A stretch of 64,000 nt of DNA, from positions 7,812,001 to 7,876,000 of the forward strand of contig OZ176053.1 in assembly GCA_964247055.1 (NCBI GenBank), in the 5' to 3' direction. The stretch is from Paragordius varius (taxonomy: Eukaryota; Nematomorpha). How positions within the stretch are numbered: position 1 is the stretch's first letter; every line of letters starts with the position of its first letter. This document shows positions 1-12,400 of this stretch, piece by piece. The translations under genes and the position numbers were made by a program. The notes under the pieces are model-generated. The model saw only the letters and a list, made by a program, of their open reading frames with translations. It was not told the DNA's origin and did not search any database.

Positions 1-301
1 TCTTTCAACAGTTTTTACTAGGTATGTGTGCCAAAATTGGATTACATTATCTATTTTTGATTAATTTATACATTTACTTTAACCATTTTTTCTCATAATA
101 CTTTTATTAGGGAGTGTTGGTATGAATTTGTTAATCAACTAACAATATTTTTAATTTGTTTTTAAATGCTATCAAATGATTTTAGTTTATTTGTGAAAAC
201 AGTTTATTTTTTATTATAATCTATTTTTAAATTTGGGAAAATTTTTATAAATATAATCCAAAATACTATAATTGGGATTTTTATCACCATGTATGTATTA
301 C

Positions 302-304
<3 letters not shown>

Positions 305-347
<43 letters not shown>
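305..347. repeat. (TA)n microsatellite
   Basis: About 21 uninterrupted TA units in a huntingtin intron. Confidence 0.95.
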
Positions 348-349
<2 letters not shown>

Positions 350-438
350 ATCATTGCTAGCCTATTCATACAATTTTAATTTATTGATATTCATTTATTT
401 ATTCTACGTCTATATTGGAATAATCGATATTATTAGAA

Positions 439-3400
439 GTATAATGGGGATTGATTCCTTAAGAGATTTTATAACTCATTTGGCTGACAAAGAGGAAAAT
501 ATTTTTACAATCAACAATCATCCGACTATTGCAGATCAAGTTGGCAACGATACGGTATTTTATTAATTAGCAAAAAAAACGTTAAAATAAACTTTTTAAG
601 GGGGAATGGTAAACTTTTTTCTAACGCATTATTAACTGATAACCTACATTGAAAATGCTATATTAATAAAAATTGCTTGGGTAAATTTTTTAACTATTTT
701 ATACATGTTGAGTTAGATAATTGACCTTTTTGCTAAAGTCCTTGCACAAATACGTAAAAATTAACATATGTAAGACATTGAAATCAGATTCTTTTACTGA
801 CAGCGTAATTATTTTTTTAAAGCTGGAACCAAAAAACGGTACTGGAACATTGATTTAAACGGTTAAATAAAATCATTTTTATTTTTCTAATTTAACCCAT
901 GTTAGCTTTTCAATCGTTTTTTATGAATTAAAATAATTTTTTATTTCAGATAAAAGTAGAGCTCTATAAAACTTGGAGCTAAATATTTATTTGTATGATG
1001 GATATATAATAAAATATTTGATTTAAAAATAAACGTAACAAATTAAATAATCAATCAAATTTTTTTTGAAATTGAAAATTTTGTCCGCAGCCTTTTATAA
1101 AAATGCGGAACCATAAACAGATGTTTATAACTAAAACCCGAAAATGTTTTGGTTTTAATCCCTTATATTTTTCTATTTGAGAAATGATTCATCGAAAAAT
1201 TAATTTATAATACCTGCATTACCATCATTTAATCATAGTTTGATTTTAAATTGTGTATATCAAAAACAATTAACTATAATTGAATATATTTTTTTACTTT
1301 TAGCATGGATTCCTTATATATCTTCGAGACGTTTTACAAAATGCTAAAAAGCTGAAAATAACTGAAGCGAAATATCCATGTTGGCTAGGATCCACTCTAC
1401 TTAATTTATCATGCGATGATCTGGCACATCTATTAAAAATAACTGTAATTCAAATAATTTACTCATTTTTTTGCGTAAAGTATAAGAATAATAATTATAT
1501 ATATATATATATATATATATAAACCATTTATTATTGGTCCTATGAAATATTATATATTGGTAAAAACATGTGTGATATTTTTGCAGCAAAATGTTTGTTA
1601 TAACGAAATATTACCTATGGAAAAAAAGTTGTTGATTAAAACCTTAACTAAAACAAAATTTTAGATAAATTGTGTTAAAAAACTTTGTTAACCGTAATAT
1701 TTATATCTGACACAATCCTATTATTTTATACAATGTATATTTATGTTATATCATATCAAGGATATTACAATGTCTCAAATGATGTTAGTTTACCGTTGTT
1801 TCCGTAAAAAACTCTACTTTACCATATTGCGAAATAGAATAAACCCGTTTGAAAATGTCGCAAAATTAGGTTGTATTTGAATCTTTATTTTAAACATTGA
1901 ATGAGTGAAAATAAAATGTGGCTTCTTAAAGGCCTAATATTTCATAATAAATCGGTTTTTTATCCATAATTATATCCTTAAGCTATATCATTTTTTTATT
2001 ATAATTGAAAATTGTACAGTCATAATGTTTTAATAATTAGATTAAAGGCGAATATTACTTAGCTTGTATATAGTTAAAAATTTGGTAGGTACTGATGTTG
2101 AAAAGAGTTGGTAATTATATTAATTATAGTATATCTCCTTACCTAATTCGGTATAAAGCATTTTACTAAAATTGACAGAAAAATGCGTGATAAATTGATG
2201 AGCGCTTATTAGTATATTTATACATTTAGCGTCCTGTTTCAACCTACTTAATCGAAAACTTGTCGGGATGATGCGTGAAATGAATGAAATCGGTACCTTT
2301 TACGTTCTTACTTAAATTCAATATAATTAAAGCAAATAACATTTTTTTATTATATAGCAGGGGTGCCCAACACGAGGTCGGAAGCTGAGAAAATGCAAAA
2401 TATGCTTACATAATTAAAATAAGATTAATATTTTTGAAAGAATTTCTTTTTAATTTAATCTATCCAATTGGCAGGAGGTATAAAAAATTGCCTATATTGT
2501 GTTTGTATTTTACAGCCTTTAGTGTTTGAATTTAATAAATTATATATAAAAGCCCATATTTATTCCGAATGCGGCCCGCGAAACCATTTGTTTTGGGCAT
2601 CCCTATTTTAAAGTAACATTTGAATATTTTACTTTATATAATTATAATTGGTTTGTGTATTTAATAAAGATAATTTTATATAGATGATGATATTGATGAT
2701 ACCATTGAAACAATCCTTGAGGTATTTTTGATCTTAACACATCATCCGATTGTGTCAAAAACGTTGGAATTTCCAGATAATTTACTTAAAGAATGTACCT
2801 TAACTCTTCACAAAATCATAAAAACGGTATAATAATTTTTACCTGTATTTAAATACATTATTTGTAAAAACTACATATTAATTTTTTATATGGCCATAGA
2901 TATTGAATGAAAACAGACTATATGACAAAAATGTGCAAAACTCCCCAAAAATACTTAAATGTTTGGAATGTTGTGGACATTTTGCAATAAAAAATTTTGA
3001 TACCAATACTGACCTTATAGAATCTGCTATAAGTTACCTTTATTTGATACTCCACCCAAATGTAACGAATCTACCATCCGACATATCGATGCATTCAAGT
3101 ATTTATACTATAAATTTTATTTTAAATTAAATTTAATTATTTTTTTTATACTATAAACAGAGATTTTTAAATTGGTCGCATGGATGGTAGAAATGTACAC
3201 GACTAGGAAAATTAATCGAAACAGTTGTTGGGAAATGTCTATTTACCGCACATTATATGGTATTATACATCAGGGTTGTCCAAATGGCTTCCGGGCCATA
3301 TTTTTTACTAGAAAAAAAAACGGCGGGACGCATCTCAAAGATATATATGGGCATTTATTAATGCAGTATTAGATTTCAAACATAACCCTGTAAAATTCAA

Positions 3401-6400
3401 AAACAATATGACATTTTCTATCGTTCTTGCCAATTATATAGACTTATTTCGAAATAAGAAATATCCATTTTACCAAAATTTTGTGAGCATGTTTTTGCAA
3501 ATTATGGAGTTTCAAATTTTTCGCATGCCTTGTTTTAGACAACCCCTGTTATACATATTTTGGAATTTTTATTATTTTAATGAATGGATATCAAAAGCAT
3601 ATATAATTTATATTTTTTATAGTGTTATTTAGAGTGTCTTATGTCCATAACTTTGTGCTCTTTCACTTGCCGATAAATATGGAAACTACAGAATCACAAC
3701 CAATAAAGTCAAATGAGAATGCTTTTATAGATACTCTCAAAATTTCACCCTTTTCACCCGAAGCCTTTTTTATGGATTTAGACGTTTTTCGTCGATTTTC
3801 CACCTTAGTTATTATGATGGGTATATTAATTATTTTATACTGTTTCATTATTCCATTAATTTGAGAAACATGATTATAAGTTATAAATCAGGAAGGAGTG
3901 TGCATAGTTAGTCAACAGAGTTGCAGGATGGATATATTAGTATATCCTAATTAGCAACAGAGACTATAAGAAACCAAATTTTGTTGACAGTGTTTACCAC
4001 GTATAGTGTGAGACGCGTTTCGTCCTTGTTGTGGACTCATCAGTCACACATAATGAACACGGGTAAACACTGTCTGTTCAGGAATTGTATATATATATTG
4101 AGTTTTAGAGAATTTTGAACCGAATAGTCTCTGTTGCTAATTAGGATATACTAATATATCCATCCTGCAACTCTGTAGACTAACTATGCACACTCCTTCC
4201 TGATTTATAACTTTATAAGGAGATGGCGCCTTTCCGCCAAAAAATTTTCTAATTTTCTAATTATAAAAAGCTTAATCCTGGCTTAGGGATTATAAGGAGT
4301 CATAATATTTGGTTGAATTTTGGTATAATCGGTTGTCCAATATGGACTCTAAACTCTATAATATTCATTTCCCCGACTCTATTCGGTTCAAAATTCTCTA
4401 AAACTCAATATATATACAATTCCTGAACTGACAGTGTTTACCCGTGTTCATTATGTGTGACTGATGAGTCCACAACAAGGACGGAACGCGTCTCACACTA
4501 TGACACGTGGTAAAAACACTGTCAACAAAATTTGGTTTCTTATAGTCTCTGTTGCTAATTAGGATATACTAATATATCCATCCTGCAACTCTGTAGACTA
4601 ACTATGCACACTCCTTCCTGATTTATAACTTTATAAGGAGATGGCGCCTTTCTGCCAAAAAATTTTCTAATTTTCTAATGATTATAAGTTATTTAAGCTC
4701 TCAATCAATTATTTTAAGGGTCATTATTAAAATATTTAGGTCTAATGAAACCTAGGTGTCTAGTCTTTGGTATAAATTATTAAACTTACCGATTCCAAAA
4801 AGAGCTAAAAGATTTCTCTTAAGTATACCAGCGTAAATCTCGGGCTGCTACGCAACCCGAGGAAGTCCTTCGGACTTCTTGGGAAGGGTCCTCCCTCCAT
4901 TATCATAAAAATGGCATCACCTATCTCCAATCGCCAAAACAAAGACCCGATATCGCAATCGGAGTGTTTAAGCAGACGCCTAATTCAATTAGCTCCAAAA
5001 CAAAGCAATTTTTATATAGTGGTGCAGTTTTCGGCGGGTAGCTCCTTACCCAGGGGCAGGCATAAAAAAGCGTTAGGCAAAATTTTGGCCTTTATATGGG
5101 AAATATCTGGAATCATGGATTCCATATGTTTTTATAAGTTCTTGGAAATATTGCTTCAAAACAAATGTTTTATGGCGGCGCATTTTTTTGGGCGTAAAAC
5201 TTTACTTAGCGACGCATCAAATAACCCCCTATACTAAAATATTTTATTATTTAAGGGGTATATCTTTTAGGTCCCTATTGATCTCACATAGTCTCATAGG
5301 TATTCTAAAATTTGGCTCCAAAGGCATGCTGTATCAATATGGTGGCGCGGTTTTACACGGGTAACTCCCTAACCAGGGGCGAAACAGAAAAACGCTCGAT
5401 TAAAATTTTTGCCTTAACTTGGGTACATGGAATCATGATTGTTCCATATGCTCTCGTGGGATTTTCGAAAAAAAGTCATTCTATGGTGGCGCATTTTTCA
5501 GGGCAAGATTAAGGGGTAATTTAATAAAAACGCTCTGCTTAAATTTTTACCTTTTTACGGGTTTTATTGAACTCATATGGCCTGATAAGTTTTCTAAAAT
5601 TTGCTTCCAAAGTCACGCTGTATCGATATGGTAGCGCAGTTGCAGGCGGGTAGCTCCCTTCCCAGAGGCCAATATATAAAAGACGTTCGTATTTTTGCCA
5701 TTAGAATCATCATTCATTTTATATGTTTTTGTTTTTGGATCAAGACTAAATAATAGTTCAATGATAGCGCATTTTTTAGGGCTTAAAGGACCTAATTAAC
5801 GGCTAATTGTAAAAAACAGCACGACCTAAATTTATGCCTTGTTACGTAATATTATAAGCACCTATAGTACTATGGCCTGATAGTTTTCTGAAATTTAGCC
5901 CCAAAAGCACGCTATTTAGATATGACGGGGAATTTTTAGAGGGTATCTGTTTACCCAATAGCCATTATAAAAAAACGCGCGACTAAAATTTTTGCATTAA
6001 CGGGGAATACCTGAAATCCTCATTGAATTTCCGTATCACACCTTGGGCGAAAAATAGATTCAAAAAAAGTTTTGTGGCTTGATTTTTTTGAAAAAAATGG
6101 CATTTTTCGGGAGGAGCTGGTAAAAAGAGGGCCTAAATTAAAAACGCAAGCCGAATATGTTTGGCGCAATCGATATTTGAAATCGAATAATCCAACACGT
6201 TTTCCGGAAAATTGTCTCAAAAATACGATTTTTGTGGAATTGCTATCAAAAAACCCGTTTTTTGCGGGGTGGGCCCGAGAATTCAAAAAAATCGCGAAGC
6301 TATTGTCGGGGTATTCATTAATTATTTAATTTTTTGACATTTGGATTTTAATGGGTCTACCACTTTTCCGGAAACAGACAAAGCCAACATTTTCCATTTT

Positions 6401-9400
6401 TATAAATATATAGATTATGGAAAAATGGTTTTTTTATTTAAAATTTTATATTTCCATGCCTCCTGAGATAATAGTGAAACTTTGTAGTGTTTTCACATGG
6501 TGGGAATTTGACCGCATTTTTTTGTAAAACCTCGGAACTTATTAAAGTATATTCTAAATATAAATTATTGAATACCAAAATTATTTTATTTTTACTGCTA
6601 GTCAACCATTTTTCCCTGTACCGTAAAAACAAATGTATATTTTCAAACAATATTTCGTTTTTAGGTTGGTCGGATGTCAGCAATTTTCAAGAGATTTGTG
6701 TCATTTTAACATCGGCCATTAATCGATTCATGTCGCACGATGACCATTTAGATGACACACCAAATCACACATTAATGGAAGAAAATAATTCGCCAGGATC
6801 TCCAACGACTCAATTAGAGCGCTCAGATACGCCTATTATTGATACAGGAACTGTCGATAAAGTTGAATTGGTCACATTGGCTATCATAGCTGTGAGAACG
6901 ATAACCCATTTGGTAAAAGCTAATATGTTTGTAGTATGAATCATTCATAGATGATGGATTTTATAATTATATAGTTTATAAAGCACGAAATTAGTCAGTG
7001 AATACTATTGACGAAGGGTTTAACATTTATAATTTCAGTTTATACATATATTTTTCAGTTAATTTTCTATCTAATTTTCGATTATTATTTCACGGATTTA
7101 ACAACTGTTATAAGACAATTAATATTTAGAATGGAGTAATATTTTCCTCAATATCAAATTTTTAATTTATTTAATTTACTAAAATCATTAAAACGTAATG
7201 TAAGCGATTCCTTATCTGGTTTATACTAATTATTTTTATTATCAATATTTTTTTGTTATGTAGATTTTATATACTACGCTTAAGCCGAATCCCGGTGATC
7301 CTCTCTATTGTGAATATCCTGAAACTTGCATCCCAACATGCGATCTTTTTAAACGGATTGATATTAAAAAACGGTACATATTAATAATACGGCCCCAAAC
7401 ACATAAAATTGAACATTGAGTCAAATGTGAGAAACAAATCTAGCTGCACAATTTAAAATACTGATTGTTTATAATAAACTCGATTAAGAAATTTCAGTAG
7501 TTATATAGATTGATTTTGAGGGGAAAACCCAAATTAATTAAGATCTTTTATCTTATATACCATTTTTATAATATAAAAACTAAATTGGTCGTTATTTACT
7601 CAAGAATTGTTAAAAAGATTAGGTTAATGTAAACCATATCGATTAATTTTATAAATTTTGCCTTATAAGGTAAGTTTTTTTAATTCAGGTACAACGCTCA
7701 ATTAGAAAGTTTGTCATTATATTTTGGCCTTGATAATCGCAAAAATGGAAAGTTTTGGTCAGAGGAGATACCCTCGTGGCCTTGGAGATGCAATTTTTAT
7801 CCAACCCACAACATGGGACAAGTATAATATTAATAATAATATGTGTTTTGATTTTAAAAATTTAAAGGAATTAAAAGCTACTATTAAAACTTCGGTTCAA
7901 ATTGGAATTTGAGTTAGGATTTTTAAAAAACTACTGAATGAGACGGTCCTTATTTAAATGTATGCTTCTATCCTAATAAAAATAATATAAATATGCCAAA
8001 ATATTTAAATAAAATTTTGTTTTGAAAAAAAAGTTACATGTCAAACTACCGCGACGCCATTTTTGTTTTTATAAAATTTTTGCAAAATATCGTCTTCATT
8101 TTATTTAAGGGTAAAATTAAAGCTTATTTTTATTTAAATTACATTTAACATTGATAGAAATAGAAAAAGCGGTTAATTTTGTATTATTTTTCAATTTTAC
8201 CATTGCACACATCTCACGTTGACCAAATTTTTGCCTTTCGGTTTTAGCTTAAAATATGTAATATCAAGTATTTTTGAATAAAATTTTTTATATATTCCGG
8301 TTTATTAATGTTATATAAGTAAATTTGCCATGGTTTCGATTCCTTCCATATTTTTTAAAGAATTCAATTTAAAACCGGCTTGGGGTATTTAACTACCCCA
8401 ATTTGAATCGAGGGACTAAAATGAATGTGTTAAATCCAAGTGGAATTGTCGTAAAAATTATGGGTAAATAGATATATTTTACGGATCAAATTCGAAAATA
8501 AATGTATGTTGAATAATTAATTTTAATTGGAACCGTTTTGCAACGGTAAAATGGCATACCATATTTTGCAATTTGTGGATTTATTTTTTGTGGTTATATG
8601 TTAGCATATATGACAAACTCACGAGAAAACTATTTTAAACAATGAAATTATAATAAATATTTTTAGATAATAAATCATCGGCATAGTTTTCTAAAACAAT
8701 GTGAAGAAATAAATTGGACCAAAATTAAAACACGGTTTCGCTTCATATTTGGACAAATTTTAATGAATGATAATTAAGCCGCGCCCCTAACACTACCTTT
8801 TTGGCCCGAATTATTTATTATATTTTTTGATGTACTTACTTGAAGTATGATCTGCTAATGTATCAAACAGCTATTAAACTTTGAGCGGTATTATGGCCCT
8901 TGAAGCAAGGAAAATATTTTTTGGCTGCCTTTTACATTTTTTGGTTGAGTACCGCTGGTCTAAATTAACCAAATAAAAATTTAGATATCGCTTAAACACG
9001 CTTGGCTTGTCATGGGCTCAAAATGTGTCGTTAGATCATCTCTTTCCGAAGCTGATCAACGAAAATTAAATTTATCATCCCCAAATCAGGGAATCGATCA
9101 AGATCCCAATGACACTGTTTTGATCGCATTGGGTAATTAATTATTGACAAAAAATGTTCTGGGGTTTTCAAAAAAGATTAGTACTTATAAGTTTTACTGT
9201 TATTAATGAAAAAATATATATTTATTTTCATATACAATAAAAATAATTATAAGGACAAAATATATAAAGCTTAATAAACTATCATTTTTTCTATATAATT
9301 AATATATTAACAATTGTGAAATATGAAATTATGTGCGCGACCAATTTACATCTCTGTTCTTAGATAGGTAATATTAAAAATATTGAGGTTTTTAAAATAG

Positions 9401-9430
9401 TTAGTCTTTAATTTTTTTCTATAATTTTGA

Positions 9431-9471
<41 letters not shown>

Positions 9472-12400
9472 AGAGGAGAAAGAAACACAATTTTCTCCGT
9501 TATATCATTCAAGTGGATGTGATATGATTTCCATACTTAAACTTATAACTGATTTGTATGCAAATGCTTTTGCATTCCTACAAAAATTATTAGCGCCCAA
9601 CTATAAAACGACATATGGGACACGGAATGAAAATTCATTGATAGCAAATACCACTGATCATAGTTATAAAATGATTGGAGATTTTACTATACCACAAATT
9701 GAGTCGTATACAAATTTTTTGGATAAAACATAATCCATTTAATTGATTTATATTTATACTCATTCTAGAAAAAGTACTGTACGATCTGTCTCACGACAAG
9801 AAAGTTTTATGGTTGACAAGATTATCCCGTATCGTAAATTGTTATTGGAACTCATAAAATCGGTTTTTTTACACACTTTTATTTTAAAATGTAAAAACAT
9901 TATCATTTTTCTATGGTTATTTGTTTGTCTTTCTTTTTACTAGACCATATACATTTCGGATCTCTTTTCCAATCCGGCACAATTTGAATGGGCGCAAGCA
10001 GTGTTTACGCAACTTTATGAAGTTTTCAATGATGAAAGTTCATCACTTTTGGTCGAAAATTCTTCTACTGGTTTACCTTTATCACTTGAACTTTTTTTGG
10101 ATGGTGGCAATAATATTAGTGGTACAACTAGCAAAAACTATACTTCACCAGAAGATAAAAATATTTGTCGTGACGAATATTTGATGTCGTATATTGCATT
10201 CGGTTTATGTAAATCTTTGGCTAGTCTTGGCATGGTATATAATTGTGTTTTGATTCAAGTTTATATATGAGTGTGTTTGTTTTGAGAGATTACGGATTCA
10301 ATAATGTTTTGCATAAAATATTCTTAACTCGTTTCGTCATTAAACGCAAAAAACTGAAAATTTGCAATAGTTATCTCATAATCTCGAATCAGATAGTTGA
10401 GAATACAAACTAGCAAGAAACTGTCTATGACCATTAAAAATGAAGTGTTGTTAACCACATTATAGTTAAGCGTTAATAAAAATTTTTTTCATTAATATCG
10501 TGTTTCATCAATATATGTTTAGTTCTTATTTGTACGTATATAGTCTGCAAAACTTTGTGAATCAACATACGCCATTATTACGAATGTTTTTAAAAGTTCC
10601 AGTATTTTGACCAAAATCCTTGGCTTCAAGATGAGTTTTTATTTGCTTGAATCGAACCCTTATGCGAATGAAAAACTTATACAACTTTTAGCTAATCATG
10701 CATACACCTTGTTGGATTATTTAACACCGTATGAAATTTAATTGTTTTTATGGTATAAAAGAGTTCCTCCATAAATAAACTAAATCTTCCTCGTATATTT
10801 TTTGGTTTAATTATTTGGTTTGAATATAATAATATGTTTAAATATTCTTTATTTCCTTGTATATTTATTATATATATTTTTATATTAACCCTTTATACGT
10901 ATATAATCGTTTCTTTGCAGAAAAACTTTGGTGAGTCATGCATACGTTGATGTTTTAATGAAAACTCTTTTTTACCTTGGAGAAACTTTTCAAAACATTC
11001 CTTTGCCAGAATTAACAACATGCTCCACTCATAGTAAGCTATATTTTTACTACCTTATTAACTCTTAAAGAGTGTTATGCTTAATTTTTTTATTTTTACA
11101 TCATATATTGGCCTTCAGCTTAGAATTTTAAATCCATTTTAAACGTATTATTATAATGAATTTTACTTATTTATAAACAAGAATAGAATTGACATATTTC
11201 TTTTACTTAATGTTTTAGTGCCAATACCATTCCATGATAATAATTGTGATCTATATGTGCGGAAATTGTTGGGACTTCTCGTGAAAAATGGATTTTTCGC
11301 TTTGCCATCATATATTGCCGAATTAAAGAATATAAAGGGAATAGGTAGATTTTCCATTATTGATGTGTCAATATGTTATTGTTATTTTAATATATTAATG
11401 ACTTGTATAGTTTAAATACGATTTTGTTCCATAATTTGGTTTTAAATTAATATGCAAAATAATTAAATAGACGCCACACCCTCTACCTTTATATTATATC
11501 TAAAATTCAACCCTTCTGCCTTTATATAATATCTAAAATTTAACAAATAGTGTTGTATTAATATGCAATTATTGAAAAACAGCGATTTCATTTTTTTTAA
11601 ACCGAAAAGTAATAGTTTACATACGCTTACATTGTTTTTATGTTAAATAATTTATTTTTTATATGTTCCTAAACCAATTCTAAATAGTATTGATTATTTT
11701 AAAAAAACGAATCTATCGAAACAGGTTCATAATAAGAATTATATTTATCTTTTTGATACATATTATCCTAGCCATATAAGTTTAATCACCGTTAACTATC
11801 AATTGCATTTATCAATGATACAATAGGCTGACAAATATGCACATACAATGTTTTTAGATTTAAAGCAAGCGAATTGTAGCTTTGTTGAACATTTCCACCA
11901 AATTGACTTGGACCGAAATAATTGTCGAGTAAACTGTCAACTTTGCAGGCTCTTATTACTTAACATTGTGCCCGAAGGACCTGTTTTGGATTTTATAACC
12001 GCACATTCTTTATCTTCGTAAGTTTTAATTTGTAACAAATATAATTATCAAATTGGGATTTATATAATAGGTCATGTAAAAGAAGTATGAGTAAAAGTTG
12101 CTGTTGATCCAGTTTATAGAGAAAACCTATTAATTGTACGAAACTATTAACTATAGATATCGTTTTAAGACCAACTAATCCTATAAAATTAATTCTAATT
12201 TAATATATCTGTCTATTGCATGAATTTTTTGCCGGATACCTCTAGGTCAATTAAATGAATATTTGATTTAACAACATATTTATTTAGATTTATATCCATC
12301 ACCAGTTGGGCTCATCAATCACATCAAACCCCTTCCATACTATTTATTGAACCAAGAGGACCATTACTTACTTCATACATTAATTTACTAAGCACTTGTA

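Larger units (their letters stand above)
3885..4680. mobile_element. Hammerhead-bearing inverted repeat, Penelope-like terminal repeats
   Basis: Complex repeat in the 2.8-kb huntingtin intron. A segment 3885-4118 is repeated in inverse orientation at about 4381-4620 with few differences. A further piece, 4118-4256 (starting TAGTCTCTGTTGCTAATTAG), is repeated directly at about 4543-4680. A spacer of about 120 bp (4261-4380) separates the arms. Each arm carries a hammerhead ribozyme. Hammerheads in terminal repeats of mixed orientation are known from Penelope-like retroelements and from small non-autonomous relatives. No reverse transcriptase or GIY-YIG coding sequence is visible, so these are only terminal parts. 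Confidence 0.7.

Noticed and set aside
4911-6329. Several ORFs of 66-108 codons in repeat R1
   Set aside because: They lie in different frames of repeated units, are not conserved in the inverted copy, and have no family motif.
8985-9060. Alternative frame YRLNTLGLSWAQ resembling human huntingtin YRINTLGWTS
   Set aside because: It runs into a stop within the exon and is out of phase; the ISLKHAWLVMG frame fits both splice phases, and the GW motif is already at 6665.
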